Shown here: piece by piece, positions 50,401 to 56,466 of the stretch
Numbering within the stretch: the first letter of the stretch is position 1
Layout of the letters: every line of letters starts with the position of its first letter
Origin: Phaseolus vulgaris
Lineage: Eukaryota > Streptophyta > Magnoliopsida > Fabales > Fabaceae
DNA length: 64,000 nucleotides
Direction: 5' to 3'
Assembly: GCF_000499845.2 (NCBI RefSeq)
Contig: NC_023757.2
Location: 39,725,162-39,789,161 of the forward strand
Program-made: the position numbers and the translations under genes
The notes under the pieces: generated by a model
Database searches by the model: none
The model's input: only the letters and a program-made list of their open reading frames with translations
Told to the model about the DNA's origin: nothing

Positions 50401-53400
50401 ATAGTTGGTTGGAGGTGTTTGTGGGTTTGTCACGGCCTGCAGCTGGTGCAAGATGGAAAGGACATATGTGCTTGTATGCAAGGGAGTCAAAAGGAATGTT
50501 AAGGACTTGATGGAGGATTCTGTTTTGATGTATCTTATAACAGACCAATAGAGGCAGGGTGTATGCTGGTTCAGGGTTCTTATTGCAGGAAACAAAAACT
50601 GTGTTTTTTATGTGGTGTTTTGGTTGTTGTGGAAATCCCTAAGTGTGTTTGCTGATCAACTAGTGGTCTCACATGTGGATGGTAGCAGTAGAGGTTGTGG
50701 TGGGGATTTAGACATGTTGGGGGATGTAAGTCGAAGTTGTAAACTCCAACCAATCTAAGTGCGAGATGGACCCTGGCAAGTAGGAATTTGGTTTCTGATA
50801 AAAGTGAGCTTAAAAGGAGCAAACAGGGGGAAGCCAAAGTCCAAAAAGGAGCGAATGGAAGTTGCTGCATTGAAGTGATTAATTCTGTGACAAGTGCTAC
50901 AATCGTGCCACTGCAAGCTGGGTAGAAGGAATGTCAATGAGGTGGTGGAGATAACCTATATTTTGGTGTATTTTGATGGTTTTGTAGCTGTAGTTTGCAG
51001 TGCTTATAGCATTCCAATACGAGCACGGTGCTAGCTGGAATAGGATGTCTAGCTTATGCAGCAAACATTATCTATCTATTGCTTCTGGGGTGTTTGTTCA
51101 TCTCTTTATTCTTGGTGATTCTTAATGTGATTTGGTTTATGTAAAAGGGTGGGATACCCCTTTTGTATCCCTCTTAATTTAATTTCATTCTTTGCTGATA
51201 AAAAAATAAATAAATAAATAAAAATAGGATCAGTACTGTCGTCATAGTGACAGAGGTGTGTAAAGTGTAACTGCCTGTATTAACAGCCTTTAGTTAGTTG
51301 TGTAATTGACTTAACATAACCTAATCTCAGTTGTCTAACTGATTTAACTCCTTTTCTAACAACTAACTGCCCAAGAGACGGTTGAATAACTGCTCTTCTA
51401 ATACAAAATTTACACATTAGAAGCCTGATATACTACTCTTCATTTTACAGTAACAACTATTTAAGTGTTGAGTCCGGGGTGATTGTTTATCAAGTTTCAA
51501 ACTCCCTGAGCTATAATGGAAGTGGTCATGTTGCAATTTTATTATTGTTTTATATTTTTTGTTTTTAATAAAAGAGTTTCAAAGGATAATAAATTCTGTT
51601 TGATCCTTGCCTACTGTTTAACATTATTGTCCAAGTGATTCTTATGTTTTTCTCAACTGTCATCCTTTTTTCTGGTTATACCTAGTTTTAAAAGTCTACT
51701 GCTAGCATATTATAGCTTTTGACATTGAATGAAGAATTGAGTAGCTTTACTATTAGTACAGTGTCAAGGCTCTCAACTTTGACCAACAAGTAAATTGGAA
51801 GGTTTTACTGCCCTTCTTTTTAACTTAGTAAGTAAGCATAAATGTGATGCCAAAAGCTGAAAAGTTATTTGATTGAAATCATGAATAGTGTGTGACATGT
51901 GCTTCTGTCTTAATTACTCATTCTCTGAAATCCACAATGATAGATCTCTCAACGGCTCAAGAGAAACTTTGTCTGTAGTTTATGTATATAGATAAAGTGC
52001 ATTGGAGCGTTTGTTTATGCCACATATCTGCTTCTCATTGAAAGACTTATTTTTTGTTTGTAATCAAATTCAGGTTCCTGCTAAGCCAAACTACAGTCTG
52101 GTTCTGTATTATGCAGCTGACAGACCTATAAATAAAAATTCTTTGTTAGCTAAGTTTGTTGGTGGAAGTGATGCGTTTCGGGACTCGAGATTCAAGCTTA
52201 TTCCTAGTATAGTTGAGGTGTGTGATCCTCGATGAATTTTTATACATTCTATGTTTGATGAGTGATAGCATTTGTGAGATAATACTTTTCAATTGATACA
52301 GGGATATTGGATGGTCAAGAGAGCTGTAGGAACCAAAGCTTGCCTCTTGGGAAAAGCCGTAACCTGTAAATACTTTAGACAAGATAATTTTTTGGAGGTA
52401 ATGCTACCTTAGAAATTTTTCCCATTTGACTTGAGCTTTTATCTTTTGATGGCCTTAGAATCTCAAGTTAAGAAGTCAAGCCTGTTTATGCTGATTCTCG
52501 AATGTAATAGAGAAACATTTTTAAGTAAATTCTCTGGCTTGTTTCTATGTAATACTATATCACTGGTATTTTTACCTGTTCTATTGACTCTTCTATTAAT
52601 TATAGTTTCAGAATATTGCATTTTGCTATGGTAATTATTTGTTTCGTGTTTGTTGATGAACTTCTTGTGCACTTTTATACTTACATTACATTGCATATGA
52701 GGATTATTCAATCAGCATACACCTGCCATTCCTTACCCATATCCCAGTTTCCACCTTAGAAAACCACTCCCGTTAAATTAAGAAGACACACACGCACAGA
52801 TTCACATTAATGGCTACTTTCTTTCCACTCACTTCGCAACATTTTTTCATCTTTAATCCTTGCTAACAAAAATATAGTATGGTGATGAAAACTAAACCAT
52901 ATTAAATTCAAGTAGAATAAGCTCATGTATCATGGCAAATATTGTTATTGTACTTGTCTTTTTTATCTTTACAACTCTTGCTGATGAGTTGGAACATACT
53001 ACTAGGTGAAATTATCACTCTAACAATTCATAGCTCTCGGTTTCTATGACCAAATTTTCGGTACAGCTTCTGGGGGAGGATGAGTTTTGGTTGTTGTAGA
53101 TCAGATATTTTTTGTATTTTGTCTGCTCCTTGAATGCAATCATTCAAATGCAAAACGAGAATAGCATGTTAATATAAATATAGATAATCTCATTAGTTTT
53201 AGGTTTCCCGTACCACAACTGTTGGCTCTGGCTTAACCTTTATTCTGAAATTTTAATTTTAATTTTTCTAGTTGTTGAAGATTCTCATTTATTACTGTTG
53301 AAAGCGCATGCAATAATATTCTAGTTGATTGTAGAATTGAACTTCAGTCTTCGGTAACTTTGCTGCCATTTTCATGTTGTCTGGTAAATCACACTGTTTT

Positions 53401-54253
53401 GCTATTTTTCCGTAATATACAGATTGATGTGGACATTGGATCATCTTCTGTAGCCAGAAGTGTCATAGGCCTGGTCCTGGGATACGTTACAAATCTTGTT
53501 GTCGACCTTGCAATTTTGATAGAGGTTTGTGCCTTTCTGTTAATAAAATTTACGGACAAACAATCTTCTTATGGTGTCATCTTTTTTTATTCCTTTTTGG
53601 CTAAAGTGATGAAGTTTCAATTTATATGACTGCTATTTCTGCAATTTTCGGGTGTAATTGTTTGCAGAGGGATAGTCTAATTTAAAGGGTGTCTATCTTT
53701 CTTCTAGTTTTTGGGATAAGATTTGGTTAAAGGAAAAATCAGTTGGTTGTTATGCAGAGGATTTTCTCCCTTTCTAAAGTATATTCCTCTTCTGTCATTA
53801 CTCTCAGACATACTACTTATGATTTGTGCTATAGCTGGCGTATACAAATAACATATACCATTAATATCATATAAGGACGACTGAGAGAAAAAGGTTTGCA
53901 AAACTGGATTTTTCTAATAAGGAAGGTGGTGAGCTGATTATGTTAATATCACTTTCAAACGAAGTAAGCAATTGAGGGAAATCTTCTTTAATTTCTACAA
54001 GTTTCTGTATATTAGGAATGACGAAGGAGTCAACTCCTCCATGATTCTTTTACATCAACTGTTTGTGCATTCACTTCTGAAACTTAGAATGTTCATCAAC
54101 TTGTGCATCTCAATTTTCGAGTAGTTCAGGTATTAACTGATGCCATACTTGCAGGCAAAAGAAGAGTCGGAGCTGCCGGAGTATATTCTTGGAACAGTCC
54201 GATTAAACCGTTTGAAACCTGAATCTGCTGTACCATTGGAACTGTCCGATTAA
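10288..54253 (+). CDS. EDR2L: ENHANCED DISEASE RESISTANCE 2-like protein (PH-START-DUF1336), 22 exons
   Basis: Exons: 10288-10506, 11617-11691, 11854-11907, 13430-13495, 13797-13855, 14246-14322, 15351-15467, 16059-16093, 17463-17563, 17648-17743, 18163-18227, 18583-18654, 18890-19060, 20059-20258, 20368-20434, 33534-33706, 34262-34363, 34594-34641, 52074-52217, 52302-52397, 53423-53524, 54155-54253. They total 2238 bases (745 residues plus TAA); every junction keeps frame with GT-AG. Domains: PH about 28-140 ([11 protein letters not shown]...), START about 205-405, acidic linker about 440-468, EDR2_C/DUF1336 about 505-735. Arabidopsis EDR2 is a lipid-binding negative regulator of mildew-triggered cell death; its PH domain binds PI4P. 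Function here is by family. An in-frame ATG at 10213 is less likely as start because 10288 gives the usual N-terminus. Introns 15 and 18 are bloated by transposons. Splicing is predicted from sequence only. Confidence 0.93.
12350..12720. other. unclassified intron 3 segment
   Basis: This part of intron 3 is less AT-rich than its neighbours and has an 81-codon open frame on the minus strand (12465-12710). I recognise no protein in it. It may be old inserted DNA, but no terminal repeats or target duplication could be assigned. Confidence 0.3.
12910..13263 (+). mobile_element. TRIM-like non-coding LTR element in intron 3
   Basis: Two related repeats of about 120 bases (12910-13029 and 13144-13263), each of the form TGTTGGAGAT...TATATAAGT...GAGTTA...TTCAC-TCTAAGA, flank about 114 bases of internal sequence. 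The word after the first repeat, TAGTATCAAAACC, is a worn version of the TGGTATCAGAGCC primer-binding site complementary to initiator tRNA-Met. The internal part has the family words GGGCCACCGATAAATATTTAG and GATGT...GAGTGT. Flanks GTTTT/GTTTC may be a decayed 5-bp target duplication. It encodes no protein, so it is a terminal-repeat retrotransposon in miniature or similar. Confidence 0.7.
14627..15112 (-). pseudogene. LINE endonuclease (EEP-fold) fragment in intron 6
   Basis: On the minus strand the frames read [16 protein letters not shown], then, after frame breaks, a GSHEYRGKS block, [27 protein letters not shown] and VCNTDWIN. This order is that of the exonuclease-endonuclease-phosphatase domain at the start of plant LINE ORF2. 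It is a short scrap with at least one frameshift and no reverse transcriptase next to it. It lies antisense to the EDR2-like gene and separates exons 6 and 7. Confidence 0.75.
16571..16880 (+). mobile_element. TRIM-like non-coding LTR element in intron 8
   Basis: Repeats at 16571-16688 and 16764-16880 both run TGTTGGAGAT (or TGTTGAAGAT) ... GACTAGAGATAA ... TATAAGTG ... GTTAGGCTTAA ... CCACTTCTTAA-A. The first is followed directly by TGATGTCAGAGTC, matching the tRNA-Met primer-binding site TGGTATCAGAGTC with two changes. The short internal part has CTATCCTAGCGAG and GCTATCGGAGG. Flanking CTTAT/CCTAT may be the target duplication. It has no coding capacity and belongs to the same family as the elements at 12910, 32318 and 37194-43296. 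Confidence 0.75.
20462..22400 (-). pseudogene. E0: degenerate copia pol and 3' LTR relic
   Basis: Left edge 20462-20582 is an LTR-like remnant (ATTGAGCACATAGGGTTAT..., ending CATCTAAC before a CTCCCCTCAAGTTGG polypurine-tract complement). Minus-strand fragments then give RNase H ([12 protein letters not shown] at 20652-20837), the end of reverse transcriptase ([15 protein letters not shown] at 21423-21608) and more upstream pol scraps to about 22230. A worn primer-binding-site-like word (agctcatgataacatatt) lies near 22395. Frameshifts and stops occur throughout. It is an older relative of E1 and E3. Confidence 0.75.
22401..22723. other. unclassified repeat-like DNA in intron 15
   Basis: A GAGAGAGAAAATAACTCTG word follows a degenerate primer-binding-site-like sequence, suggesting old LTR sequence. 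I could not find its partner. No coding signal. Confidence 0.35.
22724..23050 (-). pseudogene. LINE-type RNase H domain fragment
   Basis: The minus-strand frame contains SWELLMRLI, then [32 protein letters not shown] and [12 protein letters not shown]. The order H-x-YRxxN-xxA-x-xA followed by WWDSIP-like residues is typical of the RNase H domain (RVT_3 type) at the C-terminus of plant LINE ORF2. Only this domain remains; a frame change occurs near 22990. It is cut at its right edge by the LTR of E1 at 23100. Confidence 0.65.
23100..23300 (-). repeat. E1 3' LTR
   Basis: 201 bases, TATTAAAGG...CTAACA on the plus strand. It differs from the E3 LTRs by very few bases (one seen near position 27 of the repeat). 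The AT-rich end contains tandem AATATCTAATTATATCT words. Confidence 0.9.
23308..25644 (-). pseudogene. E1 integrase-reverse transcriptase-RNase H region, broken
   Basis: From the 5' side, an integrase piece ends in ASHGILHQT (25435-25644) where, compared with E3, 124 bases are missing between 25478 and 25479; this removes the [11 protein letters not shown] block and shifts the frame. The reverse transcriptase follows ([30 protein letters not shown], at 24442-25218), then a further break near 24320-24450. [13 protein letters not shown] and RNase H ([19 protein letters not shown]) lie at 23553-24323, and the tail ([22 protein letters not shown]) at 23308-23556. It cannot make a full Pol. Confidence 0.88.
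25799..27085 (-). pseudogene. E1 gag and protease region
   Basis: A long open frame of 428 residues has the copia gag region, a CCHC zinc knuckle ([14 protein letters not shown]), an aspartic protease active site ([14 protein letters not shown]) and the pre-integrase HARLGHPS block. It ends at CQLAHS followed by a stop, exactly as in E3. The gag N-terminus is separated from it by a stop at about 27086: a frame with [13 protein letters not shown] lies at 27155-27349. The upstream leader (27350-27635) is GC-rich. Confidence 0.85.
27636..27814 (-). repeat. E1 5' LTR
   Basis: 179 bases, shorter than its partner by one AT-rich repeat unit and with several substitutions. It abuts the truncated LTR of E2 with no spacer. 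Confidence 0.88.
28094..29640 (-). pseudogene. E2 reverse transcriptase and RNase H region, frameshifted
   Basis: Fragments in order on the minus strand: the pre-RT region (29410-29640, with [20 protein letters not shown]), reverse transcriptase (28672-29247, with [32 protein letters not shown] and [11 protein letters not shown]) and RNase H (28094-28693, with [19 protein letters not shown] and [10 protein letters not shown]). The YVDD catalytic motif reads YVDN, and at least two frameshifts separate the blocks. It is a different copia lineage from E1/E3. Confidence 0.87.
29746..30387 (-). pseudogene. E2 integrase region
   Basis: The frame of 213 residues starts [17 protein letters not shown] and contains [29 protein letters not shown] and [13 protein letters not shown], the copia integrase core and C-terminal region. 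It is separated from the gag-protease frame by a frame change near 30390-30440. Confidence 0.87.
30436..32077 (-). pseudogene. E2 gag and protease region
   Basis: A 489-residue open frame (30436-31905) contains copia gag ([28 protein letters not shown]), a CCHC knuckle ([14 protein letters not shown]), protease ([12 protein letters not shown]) and the pre-integrase [11 protein letters not shown] block. The likely original start is the ATG at 32075-32077, about 10 bases from the primer-binding site, but the first 55 or so codons are thrown out of frame by a stop and shift near 31985-31910. Confidence 0.87.
32096..32317 (-). repeat. E2 5' LTR
   Basis: 222 bases. It contains a tandem GAGAGAAGGAGAGATTTA word near 32105-32145 that is missing from the truncated partner, then sequence matching 27815-27963. 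Confidence 0.88.
32318..32556 (+). mobile_element. right half of a TRIM-like element, cut by E2
   Basis: The sequence starts in the middle of the family primer-binding site (GAGCCTATCCTAGCGAG, normally preceded by TGGTATCA). It continues through the internal region (ACCACCCATAATATG, CACGCACGAG, CTCTCGGCGTGAGGGGG) into an LTR at 32437-32556 (TGTTGGAGATCCCACATCAA ... AGTCCACTTCGTAATA). E2 therefore inserted inside the TRIM. The left half of the TRIM is not on the other side of E2, which fits loss of DNA at the E1/E2 junction. Confidence 0.75.
32557..33533. other. end of intron 15, no element identified
   Basis: No coding signal. A CACTACAAGAAAA word at about 33169 matches the canonical CACTA transposon end, but neither a partner nor subterminal repeats were found. 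The last 150 bases lead into the TGCATGCAG acceptor of exon 16. Confidence 0.4.
33534..34641 (+). CDS. EDR2L: EDR2-like gene, middle block: exons 16-18
   Basis: Exon 16 (33534-33706) encodes the [16 protein letters not shown] and [14 protein letters not shown] segments that open the EDR2_C/DUF1336 domain. Exon 17 (34262-34363) encodes [19 protein letters not shown] and exon 18 (34594-34641) [12 protein letters not shown]. The three exons total 323 bases, which is not a multiple of three. They form a small island between the two transposon-filled introns and are flanked by the directly repeated elements E1 and E3. Confidence 0.93.
34710..35640 (+). mobile_element. degenerate TRIM-like element split by copia sequence
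   Basis: 34710-34845 resembles a TRIM LTR (TGTTAGAGATCCTACTATGA ... GAATTAGATTTTGAATCC). 35427-35510 resembles its internal region (ATTGGACCACCATAGATGTTT ... AGTGTAAGGAG) and 35511-35640 its second LTR start (GTCTTGGAGATATC ... TATATAAATG). The copia LTR and leader at 34850-35345 lie between, so it probably inserted into the TRIM. All parts are heavily mutated. Confidence 0.5.
34850..35345 (+). mobile_element. copia LTR plus leader fragment, plus strand
   Basis: 34850-35055 is LTR-like (GGAGATAATTATTTCGTAA, AAGTGCAGATTTCATT, TATTAGGACAAATTTG, then CATCTATTTCTTTCAA). It is followed by a primer-binding site CTTGGTATCTAGGAG at about 35060 and a leader with three copies of GCAGCCTTxATTGCTGCAA (35101-35180). 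The same arrangement, inverted, occurs at 47500-47990. The body of the element is absent after 35345. Confidence 0.65.
35600..35745 (-). pseudogene. copia gag zinc-knuckle scrap
   Basis: The minus-strand frame reads a glycine-rich stretch ([17 protein letters not shown]) followed by [14 protein letters not shown], a CCHC-type knuckle with the last cysteine replaced by histidine. This matches the end of a copia gag. Only about 45 codons are recognisable. Confidence 0.55.
35946..37193 (+). pseudogene. E5 leader and gag remnant
   Basis: The leader carries open frames (36083-36478) without family features. Gag begins near 36519 ([14 protein letters not shown]) and decays by stops and shifts. [16 protein letters not shown] knuckle is readable near 37080-37125. 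The frame runs to 37193, where the TRIM array begins. Confidence 0.7.
38132..38332 (-). repeat. E3 3' LTR
   Basis: 201 bases; plus-strand ends TATTAAAGG and CTAACA. Identical to 42721-42921. Confidence 0.95.
38340..40956 (-). pseudogene. E3 integrase-reverse transcriptase-RNase H region, one nonsense codon
   Basis: In one frame from just after the gag stop: integrase ([49 protein letters not shown]), reverse transcriptase ([67 protein letters not shown]), then a TAA at 39237-39239 where E1 has CAA. The same frame resumes with the rest of reverse transcriptase and RNase H ([40 protein letters not shown]) to 38340. RNase H reads DAEW where E1 has DADW. Apart from the stop, the frame is open for more than 2.5 kb. 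Confidence 0.92.
40957..42480 (-). pseudogene. E3 gag-protease open frame
   Basis: A 507-residue open frame starts in a serine/alanine-rich leader ([14 protein letters not shown]) and contains [17 protein letters not shown], the gag region, a [14 protein letters not shown] zinc knuckle, the protease [14 protein letters not shown] and [13 protein letters not shown]. It ends CQLAHS-stop at 40957. Related copia elements continue here through a CQLGKH-type sequence into integrase; this copy and E1 both need a +1 (or -2) frame change to do so. That is either an inherited deletion or a recoding site. Confidence 0.9.
42575..42630. repeat. 12-bp GC-rich tandem repeat in the E3 leader
   Basis: Four near-identical copies of the word GGTCCGGCGAA follow one another between the gag start and the 5' LTR of E3. 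The E1 leader has a different arrangement at this place. Confidence 0.7.
42721..42921 (-). repeat. E3 5' LTR
   Basis: 201 bases, identical to 38132-38332. The primer-binding site abuts it on the interior side. Confidence 0.95.
43297..43628 (+). pseudogene. E5 protease remnant
   Basis: In plus-strand frames with shifts, a gag end (SWIISLNHG) and a worn protease active site readable as [11 protein letters not shown] in shifted frame (the counterpart of [12 protein letters not shown]) can be followed. The E4 LTR interrupts at 43629. Confidence 0.6.
43629..44043 (+). repeat. E4 5' LTR
   Basis: 415 bases with several copies of the unit TTAGTTAGGATTTTATCATT at about 43690-43830. A TATAAATAGAG element at about 43845 is a likely LTR promoter. 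Confidence 0.88.
44077..45129 (+). CDS. E4 gag-like protein fused to protease and reverse transcriptase scraps
   Basis: A 350-residue open frame. The N-terminal region ([20 protein letters not shown]) and the [20 protein letters not shown] ... [20 protein letters not shown] segment are Ty3/gypsy gag. A decayed zinc knuckle ([15 protein letters not shown]) follows, then a retropepsin-like [17 protein letters not shown] in which the catalytic DSG reads GSG. It jumps to the end of reverse transcriptase ([17 protein letters not shown]). The catalytic reverse transcriptase, RNase H and integrase are deleted. The frame is open despite these losses. Whether it is expressed cannot be told; it may simply be young. 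Confidence 0.82.
   Translation: MVDSTRSAQAAKKMEDRISQRMDNRFLELANTLKETLILSIKETMQELLTQSQGEGSHGLSNDNMGFGAIGDDLMVELLRIRQKTLVDAYHEEFNSIITRLKLSDDHILRCFHGGLNKEIQMMVRMFRPQSLQHAFTLAKMYEGANSSNSMAKFHKGVLGPAPVPLSSSASINVAPKPKPTHHFPPEFIAKRRAKDLCYFCVEPYSMEHSRVHKKLQLHVMEMQEDDSYDSPLSDVTELLQRKKPKISVNALTIMVGFRTMRIVGYHKKRPLHILIGSGNTHNPLDTQMDKKYGCIIDIIAYLNVMVSWALPQTLKQLRGFLGLDGYYRRFACGCDVIATPDMLKKDNFI
45188..45572 (+). repeat. E4 3' LTR
   Basis: 385 bases; like the 5' LTR but with fewer tandem units and a few substitutions. Confidence 0.88.
45573..46830 (+). pseudogene. E5 pre-integrase and integrase remnant
   Basis: Readable pieces in several plus-strand frames are [13 protein letters not shown], a [14 protein letters not shown] pre-integrase block near 45790, [13 protein letters not shown] near 46010, a [12 protein letters not shown] block near 46225, and [20 protein letters not shown] with [17 protein letters not shown] at 46452-46580. 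It is heavily frameshifted. Confidence 0.75.
46850..47476 (-). pseudogene. copia gag fragment, minus strand
   Basis: 47072-47476 is a clean frame ([54 protein letters not shown]). It continues in another frame to about 46855 with [18 protein letters not shown]. This is the UBN2-like copia gag N-terminal region. The downstream zinc knuckle and pol are missing, so the element was truncated here. Confidence 0.8.
47477..47990 (-). mobile_element. copia leader, primer-binding site and LTR, minus strand
   Basis: Read on the minus strand: LTR (about 47990-47760; GTGCAGATTCCATTTTAAAT, TATTAGGACAGATTTG, TATAAATAGAGAC, CCATCTATTTCTTTC), primer-binding site ACTTGGTATTAAAGCTCC (about 47743-47760), then a leader with GCAGCCTTCATTGCTGCAA and a GC-rich stretch. 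It belongs with the gag fragment at 46850-47476 and is the inverted relative of 34850-35345. Confidence 0.7.
48153..50219 (+). pseudogene. LINE ORF2 reverse transcriptase and zf-RVT region
   Basis: One frame across about 690 codons is broken by only two stops: TAA at 49320-49322 and TAG at 49809-49811; no frameshift is needed. Reverse transcriptase motifs: [69 protein letters not shown] and the catalytic FADD ([10 protein letters not shown]). Then [15 protein letters not shown] and [15 protein letters not shown] blocks precede the zinc-binding zf-RVT domain ([38 protein letters not shown]). Few mutations suggest a fairly recent insertion. Confidence 0.9.
48153..51225 (+). mobile_element. LINE (non-LTR) retrotransposon, 5'-truncated
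   Basis: It begins inside ORF2 just before the reverse transcriptase ([19 protein letters not shown]) and ends at an A-rich tail, AAAAAAATAAATAAATAAAT (51200-51218). The endonuclease domain is missing, as is usual for 5'-truncated LINE copies. 3' sequence after the last coding block (50220-51200) is non-coding or too decayed to read; it ends in a GGGTGGGATACCCCTTTTGT hairpin-like word before the tail. It lies sense to the host gene. Confidence 0.88.
51226..52073. other. end of intron 18, no element identified
   Basis: 51230-51430 has an AACTAACTGCC/GTAACTGCCTG pattern seen at the edges of some legume retroelements, but I could not pair it. The remainder reads as ordinary intron leading to the AAATTCAG acceptor of exon 19. 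Confidence 0.4.
52074..54253 (+). CDS. EDR2L: EDR2-like gene, 3' block: exons 19-22
   Basis: These exons complete the EDR2_C/DUF1336 domain: exon 19 [20 protein letters not shown], exon 20 [20 protein letters not shown], exon 21 [20 protein letters not shown] and exon 22 [20 protein letters not shown]. The last residues, LSD-stop, are read from a second copy of the 25-base word that also encodes GTVRLNR earlier in the exon. Introns 19-21 are 84, 1025 and 630 bases and hold no identifiable element. Confidence 0.93.
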
Positions 54254-54261
54254 ACCGTTGT
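54189..54261 (+). repeat. 25-base direct repeat spanning the EDR2-like stop codon
   Basis: TTGGAACAGTCCGATTAAAC at 54189 and TTGGAACTGTCCGATTAAAC at 54237 begin two copies of a 25-base word that differ at one or two positions. The first is read as LGTVRLNR; the second is read in another frame and supplies the TAA stop at 54251-54253. Confidence 0.85.
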
Positions 54262-54320
54262 TCCAGGAATATTATATCAGTTGATTCATTGTTGTCACTC
54301 TAATTTACACAGGGGATTCA

Positions 54321-54326
54321 AATAAA
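54321..54326 (+). terminator. candidate poly(A) signal of the EDR2-like gene
   Basis: An AATAAA hexamer lies 68 bases after the stop codon, within an A-rich stretch. Plant poly(A) signals are loose, so this is only a candidate. Confidence 0.4.
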
Positions 54327-56427
54327 AAATGAGTGAATTTTGTGAGATACTTCAGTTTCTGTTTCTTTTCATTTCTCCCAGGCCTCTCATCTAATTTTGT
54401 TTCCCCTGATAAGTTCACTCAGTTTATTTGTAGATCATAAAATAGGCCATTTTTATAGATGGAAAGAAAAACAGTAGATGGAAGAAATACAATATTTCTG
54501 CTGCTAACTCGCCTTTCTCTTCACTGTATTTTTTACTTTATCCAACATATTTTTCTCTTCGAACCACTTGATTAGCAAGATTTCCTACAAGGTTTTTACA
54601 CCAAAAATAAAAGTTCAACTCTTTTAAAAATGAAGGGAATATGGTCCGATGAAAAAGAAGAAAACTATAGAGGATGATGTATTAACTTGGGATAATTTGT
54701 CTTCACTGAAAGGATAGGAATAAATAACTCAACATCAAAGGAATTAAAATTTGTGAAATTAGGATGATGTAGTTAACTAATTACATGTCAGTCTTAGGAT
54801 GATGTAGTTAAAAATTTCAAAATTATTTTTTTCCGAATTTGAAAATCCAAAATAATCAATATAATTCAAAACTAAACAAAATACATTCAAACTCCATTTT
54901 TTGAATGTATTTTGTAGAATCTGCTTATAGGAAGAAAAATAAAATGGAACTCCATTTTTCATGTTATATTGTAGAATCTGGTTTCATTCAAACTCTTACG
55001 CATCATGAACATAATATTCGAGACTAGAAGTAATTGAGAAGAATACTTAAAATCCAAATTAATTAGTGAAACTTGAAGATTTTTCGATAACTAAATATGG
55101 TCTGAAGAACTTTTCAAGAACCTATGCATCATCCTTCTTCCATCTTTTGTTTAAAACTTGTGTTTTAAAAAAAATGTTTATTTTTCTTAAAAAGGTAAAA
55201 AGAGTAAAAATACAATTGATCATGTTACTTTTACACTATCATATCTTAATAAACTTGATTAATTATATTTTTATTTGCTTCAATGCAGTCAATAATAAAT
55301 AATAGAGTTATAAAAACGATAAAAATAATAAGTTTAAAAAGAAATATTAAAATATTAGTTTACTGTAAATTGATTTATTTATTAGTATTATTAAGCTTAA
55401 TTATATTTGTAGCCCTTAAAATTTAATATACTTATGATTTTGGGTACCTAAAATTTTAAAAACTGTTTTCTAGTTTCTTAAAATGAAAAAAAAAATAGTT
55501 TAGTCCTTAAAAGCTGTATTTAGTCCATTCTGTAAGATTAAAATCATATTTTACTAAATTTAAGGTAAAAAAAAAATGAGATTTTCTTTTATTTGAGTGA
55601 CTAACAATATAGTCTTAAATTTTACTGACTTAATAATAAAAAATACTATTATTACATTTAAGTTTTGTACTATCTCAATACAAATTCAATGCATTTATTT
55701 AATTATATTTGTTATCTGCAATTAAAAAATATAATACAAAGAATAATATAAAATAGTTATAAAAGGAAAATATAGTACAATTAAATAAGTTAATTAACCT
55801 TCAATTATTTATTACATTAAAAATACTTTAATATTGTTATGGAAATAATGATCACAAATTAGATTATAAATTTGATTGCATGATAAATCTGTTCTCTTTG
55901 TATTATTAACATATTAGGCCACTTAAAAACGAAGTACAACTACAATAAGAAATAAATAAGTCAGATTCAAGATATTACCTTAAGTTGGTCTTAAATGAAA
56001 TACGACTTTTTTTAAAGTCAATTTTTTTAATTAATTTTTTAGATAACATCAATTTTTAGATTTAATTTTCTAGCACTATTTATTCTTAAAAAAGAATTTT
56101 CAAAATTTAGTTTTTGGAGAATCGAATTCTGGAGATATATTTTTTTCTGATAATAAAGAAAAGCGAAAAAAAGTCACTTAATGACTCATCGGAATCTAGT
56201 CTCTGAAAAATATAATTCTAACTAGTTTTTTTATTTTTTTATATAGCATCATTTATATTCATGATGAAAATTCAATTTTTAAAAATCAAATTCTCACCTT
56301 TATTTTTTATTCCAGGAAATTAAATCTCAAATAATACTATTAAGGAGATTAATTCTAAATAGGGTTTTACAAGAAAAAAAAAATCACTTTATGCTTTTTA
56401 CTATACATAAACAAAAAACAGTTATAC

Positions 56428-56466
<39 letters not shown>

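Noticed and set aside
56431..56463. (TA)n run considered as a structural or origin element
   Set aside because: Simple microsatellite in AT-rich plant intergenic DNA; listed only within the intergenic entry.
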